From the NCBI GenBank assembly GCA_003170295.1, contig PNAJ01000054.1:1-64000 (forward strand): 64,000 nucleotides of DNA. Reading direction: 5' to 3'. Made by a program: the position numbers and the translations under genes. The notes beneath the pieces are model-generated. The model saw nothing but the letters and a program-made list of their open reading frames with translations, was not told where the DNA came from and ran no database searches. Source of the DNA: Bryobacterales bacterium (GTDB lineage: Bacteria; Acidobacteriota; Terriglobia; Bryobacterales; Bryobacteraceae). How positions within the stretch are numbered: position 1 is the first letter of the stretch; the number at the start of each line of letters is the position of its first letter. This document shows positions 7,654-15,634 of this stretch, one piece after another.

Positions 7654-8724
7654 TTAAGCTACGAGAACTTCTCCGGTATGGGCGGTGTCGTAGCCCGCCA
7701 GAATCTCCAGCTTGCGACGGAGAGCCGAGCGGTTCAGGACGTCGAACAAGATCTGCATCGCGGGCAGTTTCGCGTATTGGCGGCGGATGACCAGGTCGTA
7801 ACGCTCCGTGGCGAGAGGAATGAAATGGAGGCCGAAGGCTCGGGCGGCGGATCGGGTGGCGATGCAGCAGTCGGCTTCGCCCTGGCTGACCGCTTGCGCC
7901 GCGGGGAGGTGTCCGGTAGCGATGCGGTCGTATCCGTTTACCTGATTTGCGGGGATGCCGGCGGCGTGGAGATGCTGGTCGAGAAGTTCGCGGCTGCCCG
8001 CCCCTTTTTCGCGATTGACGATCCGGACGTCTTTTCTGACGAGATCTTCGATACCGCGGACGGAACTGCCCGTTCGCGTTATGAGGCCCTGTTCCCAGAT
8101 GGCGAACGTCACCACCTTCACGGTTCCTTGCGGAAAGAAATGCTTAATCGCGGAGAGATTGTAGTCTCCGGTCGCGGAATCGCGCAGGTGGGTTCCGGCG
8201 ACGTGCACTTTTCCCTGCTTCAACCATTGCAACGCCTGCTGGCTGGTGGATGGGGCGATCACCATATCGAGATGCTGGGCGAGAAGAGAGATGCCGGGGT
8301 CGCAGCCGGCGATGAGCAGGCGCTTGGTGTCCTCCATTTCTCCTGGAAACGTCTGCGCCTTTTGGGCGTCGACCACGATAGCGTCGGCCGGAGGCAACAT
8401 CAGGTGCTGGGGCGCTGCGGAGACTCCGATTATCCGGTTGCCGACGCGGCAAAGCTGCACGGGCTGTCCGCTGCGCGCCGGGGTGATGAAATCGACGGGC
8501 ACGGGCTTGGGCGCTGCGGGCGATTCGGCTTCGAGGCTGAACAGCTCCTCGACGCGAACTTCCAGAATTTTGGCGAGTTGCAGCGCGAGCGTGGTGTTAG
8601 GGACGTAATCACCAGCCTCGATCGCATAAATGGTTTGGCGTGTGACGCCGGCGAGCTTGGCGAGCGCCGCGGCGGGGATTCCTCGACGTTCTCGGACTTG
8701 GTTCAGGTGGGTGCGGGTTTCCAT
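7654..8724 (-). CDS. XRE-type HTH regulator with periplasmic-binding-protein-like domain
   Basis: A helix-turn-helix of the Cro/C1 type occupies residues about 3-58 (HLNQVRERRGIPAAALAKLA, VTRQTIYAIEAGDYVPNT, ALQLAKILEVRVEELF). The rest (about residues 80-350) resembles a type II substrate-binding fold of the PBP-like family linked to molybdate/tungstate sensing: LLIAGCDPGISLLAQHL, VHVAGTHLRDSATGDYN, 'VNREKGAGSRELLDQHL', GEADCCIATRSAARAFGLHF. It should be a cytosolic one-component repressor or activator responding to a small oxyanion or similar ligand; the ligand is inference. I take the ATG of METRTHLNQ; a longer version adds 12 residues without family character. No transporter or molybdenum gene is adjacent. 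Confidence 0.85.
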   Translation of the reverse strand: METRTHLNQVRERRGIPAAALAKLAGVTRQTIYAIEAGDYVPNTTLALQLAKILEVRVEELFSLEAESPAAPKPVPVDFITPARSGQPVQLCRVGNRIIGVSAAPQHLMLPPADAIVVDAQKAQTFPGEMEDTKRLLIAGCDPGISLLAQHLDMVIAPSTSQQALQWLKQGKVHVAGTHLRDSATGDYNLSAIKHFFPQGTVKVVTFAIWEQGLITRTGSSVRGIEDLVRKDVRIVNREKGAGSRELLDQHLHAAGIPANQVNGYDRIATGHLPAAQAVSQGEADCCIATRSAARAFGLHFIPLATERYDLVIRRQYAKLPAMQILFDVLNRSALRRKLEILAGYDTAHTGEVLVA

Positions 8725-8960
8725 GTACTCTTCGCCCGGGGCCGGCTTCATAGAACACATTGTAATTTAAAAAAGACATTAGCGAAAAATCCGACCCTGC
8801 ATATTTATCGGTTTTCGATCGCATTCGGCCCTAGGGCTGTGAATCTACTTAAGTGCATTGTGACTAGAACGGCAGCCGCCCCTGGGCGTCTGGGACTCGC
8901 TGGCTAGCCGCCCTGATTTTGAAGGAGTATGCTTGTGGACGCCAAAGTGGAGGAGCCTCT

Positions 8961-9413
8961 ATGCTCTACAGTCAACTGACTGCATTCGCTGCGGTCCTGC
9001 TCTGCGTACCCGTGCTGGCGGACGATGTTTCTGATCGTGCCAAGCTGATCGGCAATTGGCAGCGACAAGACGATTCCACCAAAGCGGCGACCGTTTGGTT
9101 ACTTGAGATGAAGGGCGCTGCCCTTCACATAAAAGAATCTCTTGGGGATCAAAAGGTTTCTGAATTCGAGTGTCCGCCCAAAGGCGCGGATTGCGAAGGA
9201 ACGGTTGAGGGTAAGAAGGCCAGTGTGAGCATGTATTACGATGGTCCGGCACTTGTGCAACTCGTGACCAAAGGGTCGGATGTAACGCGGCGGCGCTTCG
9301 CCGTTACGGGGCAGGGCGACATGATGGAGATCGAGGTAATGCCGATCGTAGGCGCCGACAAACCGGAATCGTTGCATCTGAAGCGAATCAAGCTCTCGAA
9401 CAAAAGTCGCTAA
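8961..9413 (+). CDS. Small secreted protein, lipocalin-like, unknown function
   Basis: The ATG is preceded by GGAGGAG with a six-base gap. A signal peptide (MLYSQLTAFAAVLLCVPVLA) precedes a beta-rich domain starting LIGNWQRQDDST and continuing in strand-like segments (ALHIKESLGDQKVSEFECPP, ADCEGTVEGKKASVSMYYDG, RRRFAVTGQGDMMEIEV). Two cysteines near residues 70 and 76 may form a disulfide. This layout resembles the small 'GxW' lipocalin-like exported proteins common in acidobacteria. It precedes two larger secreted proteins on the same strand and may share their transcript. Confidence 0.7.
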   Translation: MLYSQLTAFAAVLLCVPVLADDVSDRAKLIGNWQRQDDSTKAATVWLLEMKGAALHIKESLGDQKVSEFECPPKGADCEGTVEGKKASVSMYYDGPALVQLVTKGSDVTRRRFAVTGQGDMMEIEVMPIVGADKPESLHLKRIKLSNKSR

Positions 9414-9557
9414 CTCCGGCCCGTCTCTGCGCGCGGAAGAGGAATGAGGGTTGGGAAAGGACCCCCGACTCGGCGAAATTCCGAGAGCACCGCGACGATG
9501 ACGGCGGATGCCGGCGGCCACAGCCAGGGAGATAGTCTTTGGAATAGGATAGATTCG

Positions 9558-10409
9558 ATGGGCAACCTTGACAGTCTAGTAACGAAATCCGCCTTGGCGG
9601 CAATAATGGCGATCGGTGTCGTGTCGCTGGCCGGACAGTCTTATCGCGCACCGCGCGGGCCTGACGGCAAGCCCAACCTCAATGGAATCTGGCAGGCGCT
9701 GAATGAAGCCAATTATGATGTCGAAGGGCACATGGCACGTCCGGCTATGGCTCTTGTCCCCGGTCACTCCAGTCCGGTGCCGGCCGCCCCTGTGCTGGCG
9801 CTAGGCGCTGTCGGCGCAGTGCCGCCGAGCCTTGGTGTGGTGGAAGGCGGTGAAATCCCCTACAAGCCAGAGGCGCTTGCGATCAAGAAACAGAACCAAC
9901 AGGATTGGTTAAATCGGGATCCGGAGATCAAGTGCTATCTGCCAGGTGTGCCGCGCGCGACCTACATGCCCTACCCGTTTCAGATTATCCAAAGCGCCAG
10001 TGCCCTGACATTCGTCTACGAGTATGCAGGCGCCGTGAGGAATATTTATTTTAAGAACCCGGGGCCCGCTCCAAACGATTCTTGGATGGGCCAGTCCGTC
10101 GGACATTGGGAGGGTGAGACCCTGGTGATCGACGTCACCGATATGAACGATCGGACATGGTTCGACCGCGCCGGAAATTTTCATAGCGACAAGCTGCACG
10201 TGGTCGAGCGTTACACGCGCACCAGCCCGGATGTGATTTCGTACGAGGCAACGATCGAAGATCCGGACGTCTTCACGCGCCCCTGGAAAATCAGCATGCC
10301 GCTCTACCGGCGCCAGGAAAAGAACGCGCAGCTTCTGGATTTCAAATGCGTGGAGTTTGTAGAAGAATTGCTGTATGGCCCGTACCGGAAGCACCCGATA
10401 CCCAAGTAA
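9558..10409 (+). CDS. Secreted protein of an acidobacterial family, paralogue of the next gene
   Basis: After a hydrophobic export signal (ALAAIMAIGVVSLAGQSY) the 283-residue protein has no named domain that I recognise. Signature segments are 'DPEIKCYLPGVPRATYMPYP', FQIIQSASALTFVYEY, 'WMGQSVGHWEGETLVIDVTD' and HVVERYTRTSPDVISYEATIE. The segment GxWEGxTLVIDxTxxxxxTxF is shared with the following gene, so the two are diverged tandem copies of a beta-rich family. The ATG (MGNLDSL) has AGGA eight bases upstream. Function is unknown; the context suggests envelope or extracellular processing. Confidence 0.75.
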   Translation: MGNLDSLVTKSALAAIMAIGVVSLAGQSYRAPRGPDGKPNLNGIWQALNEANYDVEGHMARPAMALVPGHSSPVPAAPVLALGAVGAVPPSLGVVEGGEIPYKPEALAIKKQNQQDWLNRDPEIKCYLPGVPRATYMPYPFQIIQSASALTFVYEYAGAVRNIYFKNPGPAPNDSWMGQSVGHWEGETLVIDVTDMNDRTWFDRAGNFHSDKLHVVERYTRTSPDVISYEATIEDPDVFTRPWKISMPLYRRQEKNAQLLDFKCVEFVEELLYGPYRKHPIPK

Positions 10410-10435
10410 CCCAGCAACCAAGGAGTTGTCTGAAT

Positions 10436-11575
10436 ATGCGAAATCGATTCATGTCATTCATGTCATTCATCTCAATGACCAGCGCGTTTGGAATGCTACT
10501 GGCGCTGTCGCTCACGGCTCTCCCGATGAGTGCCCAGGCGACAAAGGCCGCGCCAAAATCCGCCGCACTCCGCATGCCGGATGGGCATCCGGATTTGCAG
10601 GGTACCTACGACCTCGCCACCATGACACCGGTCGAGCGCTTGCCCGGCGATCCCCCGGTGCTGACCAAAGAACAAGCCGAAGCCCTGCAAAAAGCGGAGG
10701 CCGACCGCCGGGCCGTGAACGCGACGAAACTGGATCCGAATCGCCCTCGCCTGCAACCAGGCGGCGACACGACGCCCGGCAAAACATTTTTTGAGATTCT
10801 CGAAAAGGCGGGCGGCGGCGCCGTCGGCGGCTACGATCGTCTATGGCTGAACCAGGGCACGCAATATATGATGATCGACGGACAGATCCGGACCTCCATC
10901 GTCATCGATCCGCCGGATGGCCACGTGCCTCCCGCCAATGCGGCCGCCCAGAAGCGGCGCGCAACGGGCCGGTCGCTGCCGACGTCGGACACGGGCGAAA
11001 ACGCGGACGTCAGGGCCGAGCCGCGTGGCAGTTTCGACGATCCGGAGCAGCGGCCGCTCGCCGAGCGGTGCCTGCTCGGTTTCGGCTCCACCTCTGGTCC
11101 GCCGGCGCTGCCGGATTATTTCTATAACGATCTGCATCAGATCGTGCAAACGCCGGACTCGATCATGATTCTCACTGAGATGGTCCACGACGCGCGCATC
11201 GTGCGGATGAATGCACAGCATCTTCCCAAGAACATCCGCCGCTGGATGGGCGATTCGGTGGGTCGTTGGGAAGGCGACACTCTGGTCATCGACACGACCA
11301 ATTTCACGGAGAAAACCCGGTTTCGTGGATCGACCGAGAACCTCCACGTGGTCGAACGCTTGAAGCGTCTTGACGACAAAACGCTGTTGTATCGCTTCAC
11401 GGTAGAAGATTCGGATACATGGGATCGACCCTGGACCGGCGAAATGGCGTGGCCCGCGACCAACCAGCCGATCTACGAATATGCCTGTCACGAAGGCAAC
11501 TACGCGCTTGGCGATGTGTTACGAGGCGCCCGGCGGCAGGACGCTGAGGAGGCAGCTGCGAAAGCCAAAAAGTAG
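10436..11575 (+). CDS. Secreted protein of an acidobacterial family, longer tandem paralogue
   Basis: The 379-residue product starts with a signal peptide (FGMLLALSLTALPMSAQA) after a curious FMSFMSFIS stretch encoded by a tandem ATGTCATTC repeat. A typical 'GHPDLQGTYDLATMTP' opening and the shared core 'GRWEGDTLVIDTTNFTEKTR' / 'ENLHVVERLKRLDDKTLLYR' mark it as the paralogue of the preceding gene. A central Asp/Pro-rich insert and a Lys/Ala-rich tail (AEEAAAKAKK) are absent from the shorter copy. AAGGAG lies 10 bases before the ATG. Unknown function. Confidence 0.78.
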   Translation: MRNRFMSFMSFISMTSAFGMLLALSLTALPMSAQATKAAPKSAALRMPDGHPDLQGTYDLATMTPVERLPGDPPVLTKEQAEALQKAEADRRAVNATKLDPNRPRLQPGGDTTPGKTFFEILEKAGGGAVGGYDRLWLNQGTQYMMIDGQIRTSIVIDPPDGHVPPANAAAQKRRATGRSLPTSDTGENADVRAEPRGSFDDPEQRPLAERCLLGFGSTSGPPALPDYFYNDLHQIVQTPDSIMILTEMVHDARIVRMNAQHLPKNIRRWMGDSVGRWEGDTLVIDTTNFTEKTRFRGSTENLHVVERLKRLDDKTLLYRFTVEDSDTWDRPWTGEMAWPATNQPIYEYACHEGNYALGDVLRGARRQDAEEAAAKAKK

Positions 11576-11627
11576 CGAGGAGCTTAGTCGCTCCGCGCCC
11601 CTCGGAGCCCGCTGAGCGAACCGGGGC

Positions 11628-12947
11628 TCAATTTTTTCCGGCCGGCGTCCCGATCATCCGCGGCGGCGCGGCAAACAACTTCTCGGGATCGGCTTCGACT
11701 GGCATCGCAAGTTCTAGGAATGCGATGTGCATTTCGTCCGTGGTCATATCTCCCCAACTGACAGGAACTGATGGATCGGGATTGGAAGGGTTATTAACCG
11801 AGTTGTCGAAGTGGGCGACCGACTCCAACCTCGTTCCTGCTGGAAGAAGCAGCGGCTCACGCAACACATAGGTAGTCTGCCAATTGAAGTCGTACTTCGG
11901 GACGCTCACCAACAATCGCGTTCGACCGTTCGGATACACCGCCCGCACCTCCATCCCTTTTCCCCGGCGGTGCATGTGCGGCTGGACGGACACGAGTCTT
12001 ACCGGTTGCGCTAGCGTCATTGAAGCGCGCGATACATAATCCGGCGCGCCTGCGGGAATCGCCAGATCGAGATCGCGGAGAGTGTCGATCGCCAGCACGC
12101 GTTCGGAGGGAGCGGTGTCGGCCAGGTAGATTCCTAATTCCGAATAGTCAGTGACCTCCTTCCCGTTTGGGCTGTAATGCATCTCAAACACAATGTCAGA
12201 GCCGGCCCGGATCTGCTTTGCGCCGTTCGGCAGCCAGGGCATGGGCCGATACCCTGGTTCCCATCCAATTAACTGCAAGCGTCGATCGAAGACTCTCTCG
12301 CCTTCGCGCCTGCGCCCCCGATCGGCAATCGTAGCGGTCACGATTTCACCTTTGGGATAGCGCGCGAGGTAACTCGAGTCCGGTCCTCGTGCATAGGCAT
12401 TGATGTGATGAACCACGGTGCGCTGATCGATCCGAAACTCCGCCGCGCGAACCCAGACATCTTTGGGAAACAGGTCGGGCGTGATCAGATAACGGTAGGT
12501 GAGCAGCCCGGAAGCCGGCACGTGAAAACCCGGCACTCGAATCACGATATCCGGCTTGCCGAGTTTCCAGTGATTTTCCACGCTGGTGAGTTGAAATGCC
12601 GTTTTCAGGGGCTGACCCTCTTGAGCGCCTTCCTTCACCCATGTACTGATTATCCGAATCTCGGTCTCGGTTAACGACCTGTCGTTCCGAAAGTCGTGCG
12701 CGGTTTCGCCCGCCGCATCCCAAGGGGGCATTTTTCGCGTCAAAACCGCCTCTCGAATCGCATTTGCCCAGGGCCGTACTTGGGCATAGCTGGTGAGCGG
12801 CATCGGTGCGATCTCGCCTGGCCGATGACAAGTCACGCACCGCCGCTCAAGAATCGGCCAAACGTCCGTGGAAAACGCGACCTCAGCGTTAAGGGCCATC
12901 CCACCGAACAACATCAAAAAGATTAGGTTATGCTTCTTGCCGAACAC
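11628..12947 (-). CDS. Secreted cytochrome c / PHM-like copper monooxygenase fusion
   Basis: After a signal peptide (IFLMLFGGMALNAEVAF) comes a heme c site, CVTCH at residues 37-41, in a planctomycete-type cytochrome context (VWPILERRCVTCHRPGEIAP...KMPPWDA). The C-terminal two thirds resemble the two-domain fold of copper type II, ascorbate-dependent monooxygenases (peptidylglycine hydroxylating family): candidate copper ligands are the His pair in RTVVHHINAYA, the His in FEMHYSPNG and the pair in VQPHMHRRGKGMEV. It is expected in the periplasm, moving electrons from the heme to a copper centre; the substrate is unknown. It is convergent with the paralogous secreted proteins and divergent from an antitoxin gene. 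Confidence 0.85.
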   Translation of the reverse strand: MFGKKHNLIFLMLFGGMALNAEVAFSTDVWPILERRCVTCHRPGEIAPMPLTSYAQVRPWANAIREAVLTRKMPPWDAAGETAHDFRNDRSLTETEIRIISTWVKEGAQEGQPLKTAFQLTSVENHWKLGKPDIVIRVPGFHVPASGLLTYRYLITPDLFPKDVWVRAAEFRIDQRTVVHHINAYARGPDSSYLARYPKGEIVTATIADRGRRREGERVFDRRLQLIGWEPGYRPMPWLPNGAKQIRAGSDIVFEMHYSPNGKEVTDYSELGIYLADTAPSERVLAIDTLRDLDLAIPAGAPDYVSRASMTLAQPVRLVSVQPHMHRRGKGMEVRAVYPNGRTRLLVSVPKYDFNWQTTYVLREPLLLPAGTRLESVAHFDNSVNNPSNPDPSVPVSWGDMTTDEMHIAFLELAMPVEADPEKLFAAPPRMIGTPAGKN

Positions 12948-13064
12948 GTCGGATCATCCCCGCTAGGCTGCCCCCAGTCTACAGAAAAAGGCATAATCAG
13001 TGAGGGAAGTAAGATTTGCGGACAATTCTCCGGCCGACGCCATCACGTGAGGGAAAATGAAATC

Positions 13065-13256
13065 ATGAGTGGAATCCAGTTTGTCACCGACGACAAGGGC
13101 CGCAAGGTCGGTGTTCTCATCGACCTGAAAAAACATGGGGCTATCTGGGAGGACTTCTGGGATGGTCTCGTCTCTGAGTCCCGGCGGAAGGAGAAGAGCA
13201 TTCCGTACGAGCAATACCGGGCAAGCCGCATGAAGCGGACCCGCCCACGTGGTTAA
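13065..13256 (+). CDS. Small antitoxin-like protein, partner toxin decayed
   Basis: A 63-residue protein: MSGIQFVTDDKGRKVGVLID then an acidic/basic helix 'LKKHGAIWEDFWDGLVSESR'. This is the usual look of RelB/Phd-type antitoxins that sit directly before RelE-family toxin genes. It should bind its toxin through the C-terminal helix and may repress its own promoter. The gene that follows and overlaps it is a broken RelE-type toxin, so this antitoxin appears orphaned. I chose the ATG at MSGIQF; upstream in-frame codons lack protein-like character. Confidence 0.72.
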   Translation: MSGIQFVTDDKGRKVGVLIDLKKHGAIWEDFWDGLVSESRRKEKSIPYEQYRASRMKRTRPRG

Positions 13257-13383
13257 GTACTCTCTCGAAGCAGTCGGCGCAAAAGGAACTGGATGCGCTC
13301 GGCGAGACGCTGTTCCCCTCGACGACGCGGCGCCTTTCATCATCGTCACGGGCGTAGCGCACCGCCGTGAAGTCTATGAATGA
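13249..13383 (+). pseudogene. Remnant of a RelE-family toxin gene
   Basis: The GTG-initiated frame overlaps the end of the antitoxin gene and encodes only 44 residues, beginning VVKYSL and ending VTGVAHRREVYE. The ending is the classical RelE/ParE C-terminus (xxVGHRREVY). The stretch after KYSL makes sense only in another frame, where it reads SKQSAQKELDALGETLF, a typical RelE N-terminal helix. The central catalytic core is absent. A frameshift plus an internal deletion of roughly 40-50 codons best explains this; the protein should be inactive. Confidence 0.7.
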
Positions 13384-13399
13384 GATCTAAATTAGAGAA

Positions 13400-13978
13400 C
13401 TAAGCCGGGAATGCCGGATCGTTGCGAACCTGCTCGGCTTGCCAAAGGTGGCGGCGATCGTGGGTTGTCGTCAATAACAGCTGTCCGCCGAGCGGCATTC
13501 TTACAATCGCTCGCAACACCGCGGGCAGCGCAGGCAGGGTCACTTTTACGCGGGCAAGATGCAAGCCGTCGGCATCCCTCGCCAGACGTTTTAATTCACC
13601 GGAGATGCGGCGGTACTCGGCCATGGTTGCGTCCGGATCTACCTCGGCTGGAGGGAGAAACGCTTTTGGCGCCTTGAATTTCTTTTTGGCCGGAGGCTCC
13701 TGGCTGGCGATGAACTTGCGGCTGAAGAAGCCGTATTGAAACGGACTTTGTCCGGTTTTCCCGCTGGCTCGTCCTTTCGCGATGCCCGTTTCGAGCGCCG
13801 GAAGAGTGAAGCTATTGGTGGTGTTGAGGTGCGCGAAACATTCGCCGATCGACCAGCGGCCGGGCTCGGGACGCCATTGGAATTGTTCGCGAGTGAGTCC
13901 GTGAGTGATCGATTCGGCGTGGCTGAGATTGGCGTCGATCTCGGTGACGAGCATGGCAATATCGGGGTCGAGCGGCAT
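13400..13978 (-). CDS. DinB/YfiT-superfamily protein
   Basis: A four-helix-bundle metalloprotein of 192 residues. The three metal-binding histidines expected for DinB-like proteins are visible: one in SIGECFAHLNTT (near 50) and two in LLTTTHDRRHLWQAEQV (near 175 and 179). Helices in between carry 'ESITHGLTREQFQWRPEPGR', a signature of the DinB_2 group with a WRP(x)PGxWSIGE motif. Bacterial members act as thiol-dependent transferases or have unknown roles. The start codon faces the nadE promoter across a 24-base gap, so the two genes diverge from a shared control region. Confidence 0.9.
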   Translation of the reverse strand: MPLDPDIAMLVTEIDANLSHAESITHGLTREQFQWRPEPGRWSIGECFAHLNTTNSFTLPALETGIAKGRASGKTGQSPFQYGFFSRKFIASQEPPAKKKFKAPKAFLPPAEVDPDATMAEYRRISGELKRLARDADGLHLARVKVTLPALPAVLRAIVRMPLGGQLLLTTTHDRRHLWQAEQVRNDPAFPA

Positions 13979-13982
13979 ATAT

Positions 13983-13991
13983 CGCTACAAT
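13983..13991 (+). promoter_or_regulatory. Candidate -10 region of nadE (CGCTACAAT)
   Basis: TACAAT lies 11 bases before the nadE ATG in the same CGCTACAAT context as other starts in this window, implying a very short or absent leader. No convincing -35 is visible. Confidence 0.45.
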
Positions 13992-14002
13992 AGTAGATTC
14001 CA

Positions 14003-15634
14003 ATGCGCATCGCTCTGGCGCAGATCAATCCCACGGTTGGGGATCTTTCGGGTAACGTGAATCGGATGCTGCGGGCTGCGCGCGATGCGGCGGGCCGTGG
14101 CGCCGAAGCGGTGGTGTTTCCCGAGTTATCGCTCACCGGCTATCCTCCGCGCGATCTGGTGGAAAAACCAAGCTTTCTCGAGGCCAGCGAACGCGAGCTC
14201 GATCGGCTGGCGTGCGAAACCGCGGACCTCGACTTGAGCGTCATCTGCGGATTCGTCGCACGATCGAAGGCCGATACCGGGAAGCAGGCGATGAACAGCG
14301 CGGCCGTGCTCGAACGGGGGCGGATCGTCTTCCGGCAGAGTAAAATGTTGCTGCCGAATTACGATGTGTTCGACGAGGCTCGCTATTTTCGGCCAGGCGA
14401 AAGGGAAGACTTGTTCCTGCTGCGCGGCCAGCCGATGGCGCTGACGATTTGCGAGGACGCCTGGAACGACAAGCGTTATTGGAAGCATCGCCTCTATACA
14501 CGCGATCCGGTGGAAGAACTGTTTGGCGCGGGCGCGGAGATCATGATCTGTATCAATGCGTCGCCGTTCAACATGGGAAAACGTGCGATCCGGCGGGGCA
14601 TTTATCGCGCCGCGGCGAAGCGGTATTCAAAACCTGTTGTTTATGTGAACCAGGTAGGCGGCAACGATCAACTGGTGTTCGACGGGTCGAGTTTCGCGAT
14701 GAACGGGGCGGGGGAGATCGTTGCGTCGGCGCGCTCCTTTGAAGAAGACCTCATCATGACCGGCGATCTTCACGAAGATTTCACGGACGAGTGCGAAGCT
14801 GTGTATCAGGCGCTGGTGCTGGGGACTCGGGACTATATTCGCAAGTGCGGATTTTCGAAAGTCTTGATCGGATTAAGCGGTGGAATCGATTCGGCGCTGA
14901 CGGCGGTGATCGCGGTGGAGGCGGTGGGAAAAGAGAACGTGACGGGCGTGGCGATGCCGGGTCCTTATTCGTCGGATCACAGCGTGCGCGATGCTCAATT
15001 AATGGCGAATAAGCTCGAAATAAGGTTCGAAACAGTATCGATTTCGTCAGTTTATGGTCATTTAAGGGACGTTTTGGAACCGGCGTTTCACGGCAAGGGG
15101 CCCGATGTGACCGAAGAGAACCTGCAATCGCGCTTGCGAGGGGTCACCCTGATGGCTTTGTCGAACAAAACCGGTGCGCTGGTGCTAACCACCGGAAATA
15201 AAAGCGAGTTAGCGGTCGGCTACTGCACATTGTATGGCGATATGTGCGGCGGGCTCGCGGTGATCAGCGATGTGCCGAAAACAATGGTTTACGCGCTGTC
15301 GAGAATCGCGAACAAAAGGCATAATGGGGCGATTCCGGAGAGCGTTTTTACGAAGCCTCCGTCGGCGGAACTGAAGCCGGATCAAAAAGATACCGATTCG
15401 CTGCCGCCTTACGAAGTGCTGGACCGGATTCTAGAAGATTACATCGAGCAATACAAGACGCCGAAGCAGATTGCGGAGGCGCATTCGCTCGCGATCGAGC
15501 TGGTTAAAGATATAGTAAACAAAGTAGATCGCAACGAATACAAACGCCAGCAGGCTGCGCCCGGCTTGAAGGTGACGACGAAAGCTTTCGGGATCGGGCG
15601 AAGATTTCCTATTGCGCAGAGGTTTTCCGAATGA
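14003..15634 (+). CDS. nadE: Glutamine-dependent NAD+ synthetase
   Basis: Catalyses the last step of NAD biosynthesis: nicotinate adenine dinucleotide + ATP + glutamine to NAD+. The N-terminal nitrilase-type glutaminase domain (about 1-255) shows the Glu41-Lys114-Cys150 triad in VVFPELSLTGYPPRDL, RQSKMLLPNYDVFDE and LTICEDAW. The C-terminal synthetase domain contains the ATP-pyrophosphatase P-loop LSGGIDSALT at 291-300 and TTGNKSELAVGYCTLYGDMC. With 543 residues it belongs to the shorter bacterial two-domain type. Its stop codon overlaps the start of the next gene (ATGA), so the two are coupled. Confidence 0.97.
   Translation: MRIALAQINPTVGDLSGNVNRMLRAARDAAGRGAEAVVFPELSLTGYPPRDLVEKPSFLEASERELDRLACETADLDLSVICGFVARSKADTGKQAMNSAAVLERGRIVFRQSKMLLPNYDVFDEARYFRPGEREDLFLLRGQPMALTICEDAWNDKRYWKHRLYTRDPVEELFGAGAEIMICINASPFNMGKRAIRRGIYRAAAKRYSKPVVYVNQVGGNDQLVFDGSSFAMNGAGEIVASARSFEEDLIMTGDLHEDFTDECEAVYQALVLGTRDYIRKCGFSKVLIGLSGGIDSALTAVIAVEAVGKENVTGVAMPGPYSSDHSVRDAQLMANKLEIRFETVSISSVYGHLRDVLEPAFHGKGPDVTEENLQSRLRGVTLMALSNKTGALVLTTGNKSELAVGYCTLYGDMCGGLAVISDVPKTMVYALSRIANKRHNGAIPESVFTKPPSAELKPDQKDTDSLPPYEVLDRILEDYIEQYKTPKQIAEAHSLAIELVKDIVNKVDRNEYKRQQAAPGLKVTTKAFGIGRRFPIAQRFSE

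Noticed and set aside
7651-8907. 418-codon plus-strand open frame
   Set aside because: Antisense to the HTH/PBP-like regulator, whose motifs are clear.
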